Source: Christiangramia flava JLT2011 (GTDB taxonomy: Bacteria; Bacteroidota; Bacteroidia; Flavobacteriales; Flavobacteriaceae). From it: a stretch of 64,000 nucleotides of DNA. Of this stretch, positions 7,531-17,019 are shown one piece after another; within the stretch, counting starts at the first letter, position 1, and each line of letters opens with the position of its first letter. The notes beneath the pieces are model-generated. The model was given only the letters and a program-made list of their open reading frames with translations, had not been told where the DNA came from and made no database searches. The translations under genes were made by a program, and so were the position numbers. Location of the stretch: NCBI RefSeq assembly GCF_001951155.1, contig NZ_CP016359.1:3868001-3932000 (forward strand). The letters are read 5' to 3'.

Positions 7531-8820
7531 ATGAAAAATCTGACTCTACTACTACTCACCGTCCTGGTATCAGGATGGTCTGTAACAGCATCCGAAAATT
7601 CTAACCAAGCCACCAGACTCAATACTAATTATAACGACTCGTTCATTTTCGTCGAAGGCGGAGTAGAATTTGCTGTTTATCCAAACGGTGAATTTGACTT
7701 CTATTACAATCCGGCTTTTAGGAGAGGTTCTTCAGTAAGCATTAACACGCCAAATATGAACATCAGTTATAACTCAGGATATAACTACGACCCATTCATT
7801 CAGTATGACGATTATGGAGCCGTGATCCAGGTGGAAGATGTTCCAATTTATTACGATTATTATGGCCGTATCGTGCAGGCTGGAAATGTGGTTATGAATT
7901 ATAATAACTTCGGAATGCTTGCCACGGTTGGAAATTTGATCATTCACTACAATTCGCATCAACATTTCACCCATTATTCAGGTTATATCAATCGCTACAA
8001 CCGACGATATGTTTACAGACCATGGCATGACTATTACCGTAGACCAAGCGTGAATGTGAGCATTGTTTTTAATCGCCCATACCGTGCTTACTATCAGCCG
8101 AGGCGTGTAAGCTATGCGCAGTACACCACGATCTACAACAACTATTATGCAGGTCATCCTGGAAGAAGAAGTTTCTATCGTCCTGCCCAAAAGGTGAAGA
8201 CCTATCATTATGGAGATCGCGTGGCGACCAAAAGATCGGTTCGTCCAGCTAACAGGTCTAATTACACTACTCAGAAATCACGTTCTCGCGTGGCTGATAG
8301 AAATGTGTATCAGAATACTCGTTCAGGGAACACCACAGTGAACAGAGGTCGAAATGATAGTTATACTGGAAGAAATCAGCAATCACGGTCTACACAGGCA
8401 AACAGAAGAAGCGATTCCAAGGTTTACAGTGGCAGCGCCGAAAGAAGTACGAATTCTCGAGGTAGAAGCAGTTCCGAAGCAACCAGGAATGAAAGAAAAG
8501 TAATTCGTTCCCGAGAAGCATCAGCTTCGCCGAAGAGAACTACGGAAGCACGCCGTAGTCCAGCACAGAGAAATACACAAACGCAATCCAGAACGCGTTC
8601 CACAAATAAAGTTCAAAGAGCTACAAGAACACCTGAAAGGAAAGGCAATGTGCAACGTCAAAGAACACAACAAAGCTCTGCAAACAGAACTCAGAGCCGT
8701 GCCAGCAGAAGTTCTGGTAGAACCCAACAAGTTCAACGTTCTACACAGCAAAAAAGCACTTCAGGCACTCCCTCAAGATCAGGTCGTTCCGGTTCTTCCA
8801 GAGGCCGATCTAATGGTTAA
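7531..8820 (+). CDS. secreted protein with repetitive Tyr/Asn-rich domain and long basic low-complexity tail
   Basis: This 429-residue protein starts with a signal peptide (residues 1-20, cleaved near VTASE). Residues about 35-145 hold a conserved-looking domain of recurring units such as YDDYGAVIQVEDVPIYYD and YNNFGMLATVGNLIIHY, rich in Tyr, Asn and Gly and probably all-beta. Residues about 150-210 are Tyr/Arg/His-rich. The last 200 residues or so are almost entirely Arg, Ser, Thr, Gln and Asn with many RS and RT pairs, hence strongly basic and probably disordered. There is no sorting domain or lipobox. I do not recognise a characterised family; binding to acidic polymers (extracellular DNA, polysaccharide) is an inference from charge. 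It is transcribed alone and followed by a terminator. Confidence 0.85.
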   Translation: MKNLTLLLLTVLVSGWSVTASENSNQATRLNTNYNDSFIFVEGGVEFAVYPNGEFDFYYNPAFRRGSSVSINTPNMNISYNSGYNYDPFIQYDDYGAVIQVEDVPIYYDYYGRIVQAGNVVMNYNNFGMLATVGNLIIHYNSHQHFTHYSGYINRYNRRYVYRPWHDYYRRPSVNVSIVFNRPYRAYYQPRRVSYAQYTTIYNNYYAGHPGRRSFYRPAQKVKTYHYGDRVATKRSVRPANRSNYTTQKSRSRVADRNVYQNTRSGNTTVNRGRNDSYTGRNQQSRSTQANRRSDSKVYSGSAERSTNSRGRSSSEATRNERKVIRSREASASPKRTTEARRSPAQRNTQTQSRTRSTNKVQRATRTPERKGNVQRQRTQQSSANRTQSRASRSSGRTQQVQRSTQQKSTSGTPSRSGRSGSSRGRSNG

Positions 8821-8910
8821 AATTTTTGCTGAAAATTTCATTTCGGCACGGAATATGAATAATAAATAATTGTGAGATAGTTCATAATTTAATTTTTTGG
8901 TTGGTTAGTT

Positions 8911-8953
8911 GGAAAACCCCTGAAGCTTTGAAGCGGATGGGGTTTTCTCTTTT
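8911..8953. terminator. intrinsic terminator between convergent genes
   Basis: GAAAACCCC (8912-8920) pairs with GGGGTTTTC (8939-8947) around an 18-base spacer, followed by CTCTTTT. It separates the secreted basic protein from the convergent flippase. Confidence 0.65.
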
Positions 8954-10409
8954 ATGGTCTTCGGGTAAAGCGATCGATTACCGCGTTTACTTCAGCTGAA
9001 ATCTTTAAAAAATAAATCAGTAAGGCATACATCAACCCGGCTATCGCCACCTTAATCGATATATTCAGCACAGGATGAAAAGGCAGATTCAGAAAATAAA
9101 ATGCGATACTGAAAATGCTAATGAGTAACAGAACCTTACCGGTTCCCGGGGAAAATGGCGTTATTGCGAATTTGCTGTACACTATAAAGAGCTTCGAAAT
9201 ATTGTAGACCCCGAAGGCTATGAAACTTGCCAAGGCAGCACCTTCAATTCCAAATTCAGGGATCAGTAACACATTCATTAAAAATGCAACAAAAACAAGT
9301 ACTACTCCAACAGCCAATGTTATTCGATAATAATCGCTATTAAAAAGGATACTATTATTGTTGCCTAGTAAATTATCAGAAAGTTTGACCAGGGAAATCG
9401 TCAAGACCACCAGGATGCTAATACTGTATTCATCGGGAATCAGTTCATAAAGATCCTGCACGTTGGTGATGATCCAAATAAAAATGATCCCGCTTACGAT
9501 GAACAAATTCAGAGAACTTTTGTGATACAATTCGCTAAGGCCTTTCCGATCTTTTTTATTGAGCATTTCGGCCGTCATCGGGTTAGTGATCTGGTGCATC
9601 GCCTTTTGTGGAACAGAGATTACGGTGGCGATATACACAGCGATTCCGTAGATCGCGACATTTTCGATCGGGAGGTAGTGTTCGATCATGACTTTATCCA
9701 GGTCCAGTAAAACGGTCGCAACCGAAGATGCTAACAGGATAAGTGCCGAATATTTTAAAACCGGGGATAAATTCTTCGGAAGTTGAAAGGAAAAATTGGG
9801 CCGGTGAAGAGAAAAAGCATACAAGGCCATGACCAGCATCCGGAAAACATAGGTTGCAGCCACCCCGTAAATAAAAAAACTGATACTGATCCACTGCCAG
9901 TAATAGGCAAAAAGCAGTAGACTTATTACCAACCGGTGGAAAACTTCTTTCATCGTGTTCCCAAAAACACTTTTGTAATAAATTTTAGACCAGGAAAAGA
10001 AAACTTCAAAATAGGCCGTGGCAAAAGCGATGAGAAAAATTAGCCAGACATAAGGTTTTACCAGGTCATTTTCACCTTCAAAATAAGCCAGTAAATGTTG
10101 GTAAAACAAAGCCGCCATCGCACCCAAAACCAGTCCAACGATCGCTGGTGTAATTACGATAAGATTTAGTAAACGATCCTGTTCTCCCCTGGTTTTATAT
10201 GAACTGAAAAACTTGATCAGCGTGCTGTGTACCCCAAAAACCATAAAGGGCCAGATCAAATTAGAAGCAGAAAGCAAATAACTAACCAGTCCGTAATGTT
10301 CCCGGTCCAGGAAATAGGTGAATAGGAAAAGCGTATTGATCGCCCCAATCCCGAAGCCGAGATAGGTCGTCACCATATTCTTGAACGACTGGTTGATTAC
10401 AATTCCCAT
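8952..10409 (-). CDS. polysaccharide/lipid-linked oligosaccharide flippase (Wzx-like, MOP superfamily)
   Basis: This 485-residue protein consists almost wholly of hydrophobic segments, about 12-14 in number. Its early sequence (NQSFKNMVTTYLGFGIGAINTLFLFTYFL) and later GNNNSILFNSDYYR and GIEGAALASFIAF are typical of oligosaccharide flippases, which move undecaprenyl-linked units across the inner membrane. It overlaps the upstream glycosyltransferase by one base (TAATG), so the two are translationally coupled. The substrate is unknown. Confidence 0.85.
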   Translation of the reverse strand: MGIVINQSFKNMVTTYLGFGIGAINTLFLFTYFLDREHYGLVSYLLSASNLIWPFMVFGVHSTLIKFFSSYKTRGEQDRLLNLIVITPAIVGLVLGAMAALFYQHLLAYFEGENDLVKPYVWLIFLIAFATAYFEVFFSWSKIYYKSVFGNTMKEVFHRLVISLLLFAYYWQWISISFFIYGVAATYVFRMLVMALYAFSLHRPNFSFQLPKNLSPVLKYSALILLASSVATVLLDLDKVMIEHYLPIENVAIYGIAVYIATVISVPQKAMHQITNPMTAEMLNKKDRKGLSELYHKSSLNLFIVSGIIFIWIITNVQDLYELIPDEYSISILVVLTISLVKLSDNLLGNNNSILFNSDYYRITLAVGVVLVFVAFLMNVLLIPEFGIEGAALASFIAFGVYNISKLFIVYSKFAITPFSPGTGKVLLLISIFSIAFYFLNLPFHPVLNISIKVAIAGLMYALLIYFLKISAEVNAVIDRFTRRP

Positions 10410-11680
10410 TATTTCCTGATCACTTCACTAAGTTTATATGTTAAATTCCGGCGGTGATATTGCTGAATTTCAGTCCTATCCGGTTGCAGGACTTCTCCTC
10501 GGAAACAGCTTAAAATATACGTTTTAATAGCTTTTTTCTCATGATATTGAAAAAAGCTTCCGGCTAAAGTTTTCTTCAATATCTGCTCCGCATCCCAGTT
10601 TGCTGGCCCCACAGCCAGTATAGGTTTATTGGCTGAAAGATATTCGAAAACTTTCCCGGGGATGATTCCCTTTGTTTCTTCAGAATTGATCTCCAGCAGC
10701 AACAAAACGGAACTCTGCCGCTGCAGTTTTAAGGCTTCTGAATGACTGATATAACCTTTGTTTTCCAGGAACTCCTGAAGTCCGGCTGCTTGAATACTTT
10801 CCAATACCGAATCACTGATCCTTCCAGCCAGTTTTAAACGAAATTTCTTCCTGAAATCTTCATTTTCATTAAGCAGCTCCGAAAGTGCCAGCCAGAGATT
10901 TTCAGGGTTACGCCCGGCCAGTAAAGAACCGATATGCGAGATCCAGAATTCTGAATGTTCGGTATTTTGCTGCTCAATTTCCGTATCAAAACCATTCGTA
11001 ATCAAATGTACTGGTCGATTGGTTTTTGACTCAAATTCTTCCCGGGTCGTGTAACTCGTCACCAGAATATCATCAGCAGCATTCAAAACCTTTTTTTCCA
11101 GTTTTTCATGTTTCTTTCGAGACGATGCTGCTAACTTCATTTTTTCATGATAACCTATCTGCGTCCAGGGATCACGAAAATCAGCAATCCACCTGATACC
11201 TGTATCTTTCTTCAGTTCTAAACCGATTAGATGAAGGCTGTGTGGCGGCCCGGTGGTAATTATCGTATCAAACGCTCGCTTTTCGAGCTCCTGTTTCAGA
11301 AATTTCACGGAAGGACGTACCCAGAATTTCCTGGCATCGGGAATAAAGAAATTCCCCCTGATAAACAACAGGATTTTCTGAAGCAAGCTTTGTTTTCGGG
11401 AGTCCTCAATAATCCCGGAACTAATCGTTTGAGTTTCTCTTCTTCCGAAGATACCTGCCAAAGAATAGGGTTCGAAAATAGGCTTTTTCAGTATCTGGAT
11501 ATCGTCCGGTACTTCCTGCACCAGGTCTTCGTCTCTAATTGGGTAAGAGGGATTCTCCGGGATATACAAAACAGGTTCCACATTAAAATCTCTGAGATAT
11601 TTGACGAATTTCAGCCATCTTTGAACACCTGGACCACCCGCAGGCGGCCAGTAATACGCTATAATGAGAACCTTCTTCAT
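10409..11680 (-). CDS. glycosyltransferase, GT-B fold (family 4-like)
   Basis: This 423-residue protein begins with KVLIIAYYWPPAGGPGVQRW, the glycine-rich acceptor loop of GT4-type enzymes, and later has RDPWTQ and GKVFEYLSANKPILAVG, the nucleotide-sugar-binding region. It would transfer a sugar from an activated donor during surface glycan synthesis in the cytoplasm. It lies between YfhO (upstream, 6-base gap) and the flippase (overlap of one base). Donor and acceptor cannot be read from the sequence. Confidence 0.87.
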   Translation of the reverse strand: MKKVLIIAYYWPPAGGPGVQRWLKFVKYLRDFNVEPVLYIPENPSYPIRDEDLVQEVPDDIQILKKPIFEPYSLAGIFGRRETQTISSGIIEDSRKQSLLQKILLFIRGNFFIPDARKFWVRPSVKFLKQELEKRAFDTIITTGPPHSLHLIGLELKKDTGIRWIADFRDPWTQIGYHEKMKLAASSRKKHEKLEKKVLNAADDILVTSYTTREEFESKTNRPVHLITNGFDTEIEQQNTEHSEFWISHIGSLLAGRNPENLWLALSELLNENEDFRKKFRLKLAGRISDSVLESIQAAGLQEFLENKGYISHSEALKLQRQSSVLLLLEINSEETKGIIPGKVFEYLSANKPILAVGPANWDAEQILKKTLAGSFFQYHEKKAIKTYILSCFRGEVLQPDRTEIQQYHRRNLTYKLSEVIRK

Positions 11681-11686
11681 CGAAAT

Positions 11687-14104
11687 TTACCTGCGCTTTT
11701 TCAGTTTAAGACCTATTCCGCCCAATAAAATCAAACCTATTAAAATAGCACTGATCATGGTGATGGTCCCACCAGTTTGGATCACCGCGGGCTCAAATTT
11801 AAATTCAATAGTATGATCTCCGGCTGGAATATTCATTCCTCGCAGAAGATAATCAACCCGAACATGAGACGCTGGATTTCCATCGATATAAGCATTCCAC
11901 CCCGGCTGGTAATAGGTTTCCGAAAAAACAGCAAATTGCGGACTATCGGCCTGGAAACGGTAGGTTAAATGATCTGGCTGATATGTTTCGAGCTGAATGC
12001 TGGCAGTATTTTCCTTTGAAAAATTTTCTGAAACCTCTGGTTTAAAATCACTTTCTACCACTGCCACCTTCTGAAGATCGGTTTCCTTTAATGACTGGAT
12101 AGCCGTGTTGGCATCTGGCACCCACTGGATCTTGTTCACCAGCCAGGCATTTCCAAAAGCTTCCGGGTTTTGCTGAGCCTGCGGTGCTCCGTCCTGCGTA
12201 GGAATGATGAAATATTTTACATTTAACATATTCAGAATATCCATATCGTTCTGGGAAATATAGAAATCGTAGATATCCTGCATACGCCCGGGCTTAGCAG
12301 CGTGATAGCCGCCTAAGGCATTGTGGAAATAAGAGGCTCTACCCGAATTGAAAGGATCACCACTCACATCAAAGACGCGATAATGTGAATTGTCCTGTAA
12401 AATCTGGGCGTCGGCCTGAGTTTGCTGGTAAGGTTGATTCATCACTCGCGCATTGACAAAATCTTCCTTATTAACATATCGAAAATCTACCGGAAGCAAA
12501 TCTGCGAGGAACAGGATGGCAAAACCGGCTATTAAAAAGTCTTTTTTCAGCTTATTATTCAAATAGGCCCAAATACCGGCCACGGCAAATCCTACAAGTA
12601 AGAGACTTCTGAGGATATCATTGGTAAAAACCGCTTTCCGATCATCTTTCAGAGCCCTCATAAAATCAAGCCCGAAATTCTCCCGGTAGTAGCTATCGCT
12701 GGCACCTGCAAAATCAAATAATATGGATTTGAACAAAAGGAATAGCAATAATATTCCCCCGGTAATGATCCCCGTCCACTTTAAAGCGTCCAGTTTTTCC
12801 TCCTTCTGAAGTTTTTCAGAAAAAAGTCTTGACAATCCGAAAATTGCCATGAGCGGCACACATAATTCGATGATCACCTGGATAGAAGAGATCGCCCGGA
12901 ATTTGTTGTAAAGTGGCACATATTCGATAAAAAATTCGGTAAGAAAAGAGAAATTTTTTCCCCAGCTGAGCATCAGGGCTAATATACTGGCTCCAACAAT
13001 CCACCATTTCAACCTGCCGCGAACCAGGAAAAGGGCAAATATGAATAAGAAAATTACGGAAGCTCCAATATAGGCCGGTGCCGCCACAATTGGCTGATCT
13101 CCCCAGTAAAGCGGCGCGTTTTTGGCAAAATCGGTTGCCTGCGCCGGAGATGCTCCCATTTTAATAATCGCATTATAGATATTCGAATCTGTTCCTACAT
13201 TTTCGGAATTTCCGCCACCCATAAATCGCGGGATAAACAAATCGAAAGATTCCCAAATTCCGTAGCTATATTGCGTAATATAATCAAAACTAAGACCGGA
13301 AGCTTCCTTGGTAGTCCCGTCAGGATTAATAGTCAAACCTGTCTTTCCCCGGGTACTGTGAGCGGTATATTCCTGAGTAGAAAGCAATAATGTGGCGTTT
13401 GCAGCGATTGCGATCACGACAGCAACAACCATTACTCCTATAGATTTAAAGAAATTCGGAATCATACCTTTCCTGAATGCATCAACCAGATAAGCGATTC
13501 CCAATATCACTACCAGCAGTAGTAAATAATAGGTCATTTGAAAGTGGTTTGCCTGGATTTCCAGGGCCATGGCCACCGTTAGCAGCAAAAAGCTCCAGAT
13601 ATTCCGATTTCTGAAAACCGCAATGATCCCTGCCAACACCAGTGGCATGTAGGCAATGGCATGGGCCTTGGCATTGTGTCCCACCCCAAGAATGATGATT
13701 AGATAAGTTGAGAAACCGAAAGCCAGCGAACCCAGGAAAGCGAGTTTCCAGTTCAGCCTCATACAAAGCAACAGGATGTAAAAGCCTATAAAATATAGAA
13801 AAAGATAGTCGGCTGGACGGGGTAAAAACCTCAGAGCCAGATCCAGACTTTTCACATAATTATGCGGAAATTTTGCCCCCAGCTGAAAGGTTGGCATACC
13901 TCCAAATGCAGCATCTGTCCAGTAGGTTTCCTCGCCGGTTTGTTCCCGGAAATCATTCTGTTGTTTGGACATTCCGATATACTGAACGATATCGCTCTGG
14001 AAAATCTGTTTTCCCTGAAGGACAGGGCTGAAATAAAACAAAGAGAGGATTACAAATCCCGCTAGAACCAGCAGGTGAGGCAAAAACTTTTTAAATTGAT
14101 CCAT
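11687..14104 (-). CDS. YfhO family membrane protein (GT-C-like)
   Basis: This 805-residue multi-spanning protein has about 13 membrane helices in the first two thirds, then an extracytoplasmic domain (about residues 560-770) and a final helix near 777-797 followed by LKLKKRR. The first loop contains KQQNDFREQTGEETYWTD, matching the acidic first-loop pattern of GT-C enzymes. B. subtilis YfhO helps glycosylate lipoteichoic acid; in Bacteroidota the role is unknown but likely envelope glycan decoration. It is the first gene of a three-gene run with glycosyltransferase and flippase. Confidence 0.87.
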   Translation of the reverse strand: MDQFKKFLPHLLVLAGFVILSLFYFSPVLQGKQIFQSDIVQYIGMSKQQNDFREQTGEETYWTDAAFGGMPTFQLGAKFPHNYVKSLDLALRFLPRPADYLFLYFIGFYILLLCMRLNWKLAFLGSLAFGFSTYLIIILGVGHNAKAHAIAYMPLVLAGIIAVFRNRNIWSFLLLTVAMALEIQANHFQMTYYLLLLVVILGIAYLVDAFRKGMIPNFFKSIGVMVVAVVIAIAANATLLLSTQEYTAHSTRGKTGLTINPDGTTKEASGLSFDYITQYSYGIWESFDLFIPRFMGGGNSENVGTDSNIYNAIIKMGASPAQATDFAKNAPLYWGDQPIVAAPAYIGASVIFLFIFALFLVRGRLKWWIVGASILALMLSWGKNFSFLTEFFIEYVPLYNKFRAISSIQVIIELCVPLMAIFGLSRLFSEKLQKEEKLDALKWTGIITGGILLLFLLFKSILFDFAGASDSYYRENFGLDFMRALKDDRKAVFTNDILRSLLLVGFAVAGIWAYLNNKLKKDFLIAGFAILFLADLLPVDFRYVNKEDFVNARVMNQPYQQTQADAQILQDNSHYRVFDVSGDPFNSGRASYFHNALGGYHAAKPGRMQDIYDFYISQNDMDILNMLNVKYFIIPTQDGAPQAQQNPEAFGNAWLVNKIQWVPDANTAIQSLKETDLQKVAVVESDFKPEVSENFSKENTASIQLETYQPDHLTYRFQADSPQFAVFSETYYQPGWNAYIDGNPASHVRVDYLLRGMNIPAGDHTIEFKFEPAVIQTGGTITMISAILIGLILLGGIGLKLKKRR

Positions 14105-14166
14105 TAAAGCGGATTTTTTAGGTACAAACGCGCATGACCGGCAGTTTGCCGAGTCAAAATCCGAAA

Positions 14167-14454
14167 TTAATCAATTTCTTCGTAATCGATATATTCCCCT
14201 ACTTTTTTGTCAGAAGTTCTGTCGTTTTTCGGTTTTTTATCGATGCTCACTTTTCCCTTTTGCTGGGCTTGTTGATTTTGAAAACCTCCACCGAATTGTT
14301 GATTGAATTGCTGTTCAAACTTTCTGCCCATTTTCCGCATAAAATATTTCAGAATAAGCGGGCCGAAATAGCGAAAGATTATTTTGAGACCGAAGTATAC
14401 TAGGAGAATGATGAGAACCGTTTTCAATACTCCGGTTAACGATGCTGCTAACAT
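14167..14454 (-). CDS. DUF4834 family small membrane protein
   Basis: This 95-residue protein has one or two N-terminal hydrophobic segments (VLKTVLIILLVYFGLKIIF) and a polar Gln/Lys-rich tail ending YEEID, the pattern of DUF4834 proteins in flavobacteria. A GTG at 14469 would add five residues, but the candidate -7 promoter element overlaps it, so I choose ATG at 14454. It lies 62 bases upstream of YfhO on the same strand. Function unknown. Confidence 0.75.
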   Translation of the reverse strand: MLAASLTGVLKTVLIILLVYFGLKIIFRYFGPLILKYFMRKMGRKFEQQFNQQFGGGFQNQQAQQKGKVSIDKKPKNDRTSDKKVGEYIDYEEID

Positions 14455-14468
14455 TTTTAAGCTTTTCA

Positions 14469-14476
14469 CAAAAATA
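14469..14476 (-). promoter_or_regulatory. candidate -7 promoter element for DUF4834 and glycan genes
   Basis: On the minus strand the sequence is TATTTTTG, a match to TAnnTTTG, 14 bases upstream of the ATG at 14454. It may drive DUF4834, YfhO, the glycosyltransferase and the flippase as one unit. Confidence 0.45.
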
Positions 14477-14530
14477 AAAAGAAGCCTTCAGAATAGGGCC
14501 TAATGCAAATTAAAATTATAATAAAACTTC

Positions 14531-14538
14531 TATCTTTG
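14531..14538 (+). promoter_or_regulatory. candidate -7 promoter element
   Basis: TATCTTTG matches TAnnTTTG and lies 18 bases before the ATG at 14557. Because it falls inside the possible N-terminal extension from ATG 14503, it supports 14557 as the real start. Confidence 0.5.
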
Positions 14539-14556
14539 AGAGAAACACGCCATTCT

Positions 14557-15537
14557 ATGAGCCTTAAAAACCGCCTGACCAGCCTGGCTTTCTTCGTATT
14601 TGCCGGCTTGACCACTCAGGCTCAGTATACTGAAACCATCAACTCCAACCGGCCCGGACAATCCCAGGGTGCTTTTGCCGTGGGAAACAATGTGATCCAG
14701 CTGGAAACCGGTGCCTACATGGGAAACGACGAGCATTCTGGCCTTGGGTATTCTCATGATATTTGGGGAATTGATTACCAGTTGCGCTATGGTTTGCTGA
14801 TGGAGCGCCTCGAGATCAACCTTACTGGTGCTTTTGAAAACCAGGACCAGACTTATAATTTTCTAGGAACGGTGGAAGAACGGAATATTCGGAATTTTCG
14901 TTCCAATACGCTTGGCCTGAAATACCTGGTGTATGACCCTAATGTGAGCCTTCCCGAGGAAAAACCGAATTTATACAGCTGGAAAGCTAACCAGCGCTTT
15001 AAATGGAGAACTTTAATTCCGGCCATTTCGGTCTATGCTGGGGCAAATTTTGCTTTCGGTGATAATCCATATCTGTACCCGGGAGAAGGAAAATATACTC
15101 CTAAAGCGGCCATTATCACCCAGAACAACTGGGGAAGAACCGTTCTGGTACTGAACCTTATTGGCGACCGACTTTCCGAAGAATATCGTTCGCTGATCGG
15201 GATCGCTACGGTCACCCACGCCATTACTCCCCAATTTGCCATTTTCGGGGAATACCAGGGAATCAATAGTGATGTGTATGCCGATGATATTTTGAGAGGT
15301 GGTGCGGCATATCTCTTCGGAACGAATTTCCAGGTGGATGTCTCCGGGCTGATCAATTTTAAAAATACCCCTTCCAGGTGGCAGTTAGCCGCCGGGATCT
15401 CCTGGCGCGTGGACCTGCATGAAGTGGACGAGTTCCTGGAGGATTCCAATGAAGGAAATCAACGCAAGGCACGTTCTGAAAAAATGAGCCGGGAACGTGA
15501 AGATGATGGGGATGGCGAAAATGATGGAGGCATTTAG
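14557..15537 (+). CDS. outer-membrane beta-barrel transporter-like protein (Phenol_MetA_deg type)
   Basis: This 326-residue protein has a signal peptide (residues 1-23, ending TTQAQ). It continues with INSNRPGQSQGAFAVGNN and alternating hydrophobic/polar strands, the pattern of the MetA-pathway/phenol-degradation outer-membrane family usually annotated as transporter. The C-terminal 35 residues are highly charged (EREDDGDGENDGG), unlike a normal barrel end. Substrate unknown. It is monocistronic with a strong terminator. Confidence 0.7.
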   Translation: MSLKNRLTSLAFFVFAGLTTQAQYTETINSNRPGQSQGAFAVGNNVIQLETGAYMGNDEHSGLGYSHDIWGIDYQLRYGLLMERLEINLTGAFENQDQTYNFLGTVEERNIRNFRSNTLGLKYLVYDPNVSLPEEKPNLYSWKANQRFKWRTLIPAISVYAGANFAFGDNPYLYPGEGKYTPKAAIITQNNWGRTVLVLNLIGDRLSEEYRSLIGIATVTHAITPQFAIFGEYQGINSDVYADDILRGGAAYLFGTNFQVDVSGLINFKNTPSRWQLAAGISWRVDLHEVDEFLEDSNEGNQRKARSEKMSREREDDGDGENDGGI

Positions 15538-15562
15538 ACCGATTCCATCCAATCTAATCACT

Positions 15563-15591
15563 AAAAAAGCCGGCAAATTGCCGGCTTTTAT
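15563..15591. terminator. bidirectional intrinsic terminator
   Basis: AAAAAAGCCGGCAA pairs with TTGCCGGCTTTT around an A/T loop (15563-15591), followed by T-rich sequence. It serves the convergent genes ending at 15537 and 15610. Confidence 0.85.
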
Positions 15592-15609
15592 TTTATATCA
15601 GATCTACTT

Positions 15610-16875
15610 TTAAGATTTATTGGCCATCGCCGCACTTACTGAAGCAGAAAGTCTTTTGTAAGTCCCATTCTCCAATCGCTCACGGATCGCAGAAAATGCG
15701 TCCAGCGTGATTTCTACGTCTTCCAGCGTATGGCTGGCGGTTGGGATTAATCTCAGAAGAATCAGTCCCTTCGGAATTACCGGGTACACCACGATCGAGC
15801 AGAATATTCCGTGGTTTTCACGAAGGTCCTTTACAAGTGCCATCGCTTCAGGAATACTTCCTTTCAGATAAACAGGGGTCACACAGCTTTGGGTTGTTCC
15901 AATATCGAAACCGCGATCTTTCAATCCGTTTTGCAAAGCGTTGACGTTTTCCCAAAGTTTATTCTTCAGTTCCGGCATCGTGCGAAGCATTTCCAGACGC
16001 TTCAATGCACCAACTACCAACTGCATTTGTAGTGATTTTGCGAACATCTGTGAACGCAGATTGTATTTTAGGTAATCGATGATTTCCTTGTCCCCGGCAA
16101 TAAAAGCACCGGTACTCGCCATAGATTTGGCAAACGTGGCAAAATATACATCAATTTCATCCTGAACGCCCTGCTCCTCTCCTGCTCCGGCACCTGTTTT
16201 TCCAAGTGTTCCGAAACCATGGGCATCGTCCACGAACAATCTGAATTTATATTTTTTCTTCAGTTCAACAATTTCCTTTAGTTTACCCTGCTCACCGCGC
16301 ATCCCGAAAACTCCTTCAGAAATAAGAAGAATTCCGCCGCCGGTCTGTTCTGCAATTTTGGTAGCACGCTGGAGGTTTTTCTCGATACTCTCCATATCGT
16401 TGTGCTTGTAGGTAAATCGTTGTCCTAAGTGCAGGCGCACACCATCAATGATACAGGCATGAGCATCTACATCGTAAACGATCACGTCCTGCTTGGAAAC
16501 CAGTGCATCAATGGTAGAAACCATTCCCTGGTAACCGAAATTCAATAAATAGGCTGCTTGCTTGTGTACGAAAGAAGCCAGTTCATCCTGCAGGCGCTCG
16601 TGAAGGGTGGTGTGACCACTCATCATCCTCGCCCCCATGGGATACGCTGAACCATATTCGGCAGCGGCTTCAGCATCTACTTTACGAACTTCAGGGTGGT
16701 TGGCAAGTCCCAGGTAATCGTTCACACTCCAGGTGATCACATCTTTACCTCTAAACTTCATTCGGTTAGAAATAGGTCCTTCCAGCTTTGGAAAAACGAA
16801 GTAACCTTCTGCCTGCTCAGCCCACTTTCCTAATGGCCCTTTGTCCTTATATATTTTATCAAATAAATCCTTCAT
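15610..16875 (-). CDS. PLP-dependent alpha-oxoamine synthase family; probable cysteate fatty-acyltransferase
   Basis: This 421-residue enzyme of the KBL/serine palmitoyltransferase/AONS family condenses an amino acid with an acyl thioester and releases CO2. His139 (DVDAHA), Asp216/217 (FVDDAHG) and the PLP lysine Lys250 (TFAKSMAST) are conserved. Flavobacterium and Capnocytophaga use such an enzyme to join cysteate with a fatty acyl group in synthesis of the sulfonolipid capnine. The upstream neighbour is a cysteine-synthase-like enzyme fit to make cysteate, so I infer this role. Alternatives are serine palmitoyltransferase or 2-amino-3-ketobutyrate CoA ligase. It is longer than the usual 390-400 residues, with extensions at both ends. 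It has its own promoter candidate. Confidence 0.8.
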   Translation of the reverse strand: MKDLFDKIYKDKGPLGKWAEQAEGYFVFPKLEGPISNRMKFRGKDVITWSVNDYLGLANHPEVRKVDAEAAAEYGSAYPMGARMMSGHTTLHERLQDELASFVHKQAAYLLNFGYQGMVSTIDALVSKQDVIVYDVDAHACIIDGVRLHLGQRFTYKHNDMESIEKNLQRATKIAEQTGGGILLISEGVFGMRGEQGKLKEIVELKKKYKFRLFVDDAHGFGTLGKTGAGAGEEQGVQDEIDVYFATFAKSMASTGAFIAGDKEIIDYLKYNLRSQMFAKSLQMQLVVGALKRLEMLRTMPELKNKLWENVNALQNGLKDRGFDIGTTQSCVTPVYLKGSIPEAMALVKDLRENHGIFCSIVVYPVIPKGLILLRLIPTASHTLEDVEITLDAFSAIRERLENGTYKRLSASVSAAMANKS

Positions 16876-16897
16876 AGATCATCTTTTTGGTCGGGCG

Positions 16898-16929
16898 CAA
16901 AAGTACTGAAAATCGGCCCAATTCCACAA
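16898..16929 (-). promoter_or_regulatory. promoter of the oxoamine synthase gene
   Basis: On the minus strand TACTTTTG (16905-16898) is a -7 element and TTG (16929-16927) a -33 element, 21 bases apart. The ATG is 22 bases downstream. Confidence 0.6.
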
Positions 16930-16955
16930 AGTAATTTTTTAAACATGGCAAGCTA

Positions 16956-16997
16956 CTAAAAACAAAAGCATCCTACAAAATATAGAATGCTTTTGTT
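16956..16997 (-). terminator. intrinsic terminator after the cysteine-synthase-like gene
   Basis: AACAAAAGCAT (16961-16971) and ATGCTTTTGTT (16987-16997) form an 11-bp stem with a 15-base loop. On the minus strand the second arm runs into TTTTTAG. It separates two genes that also have separate promoters. Confidence 0.6.
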
Positions 16998-17019
16998 AAT
17001 AAGTGTTAATATTTGTTGA

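Noticed and set aside
8220..8820. Repetitive tract considered as CRISPR or tandem DNA repeat
   Set aside because: There is no fixed repeat unit or spacer; it is coding low-complexity Arg/Ser/Thr/Gln sequence in one frame.
11231..11728. Plus-strand open frame of 165 codons
   Set aside because: Antisense to the glycosyltransferase; no promoter, signal or motif.
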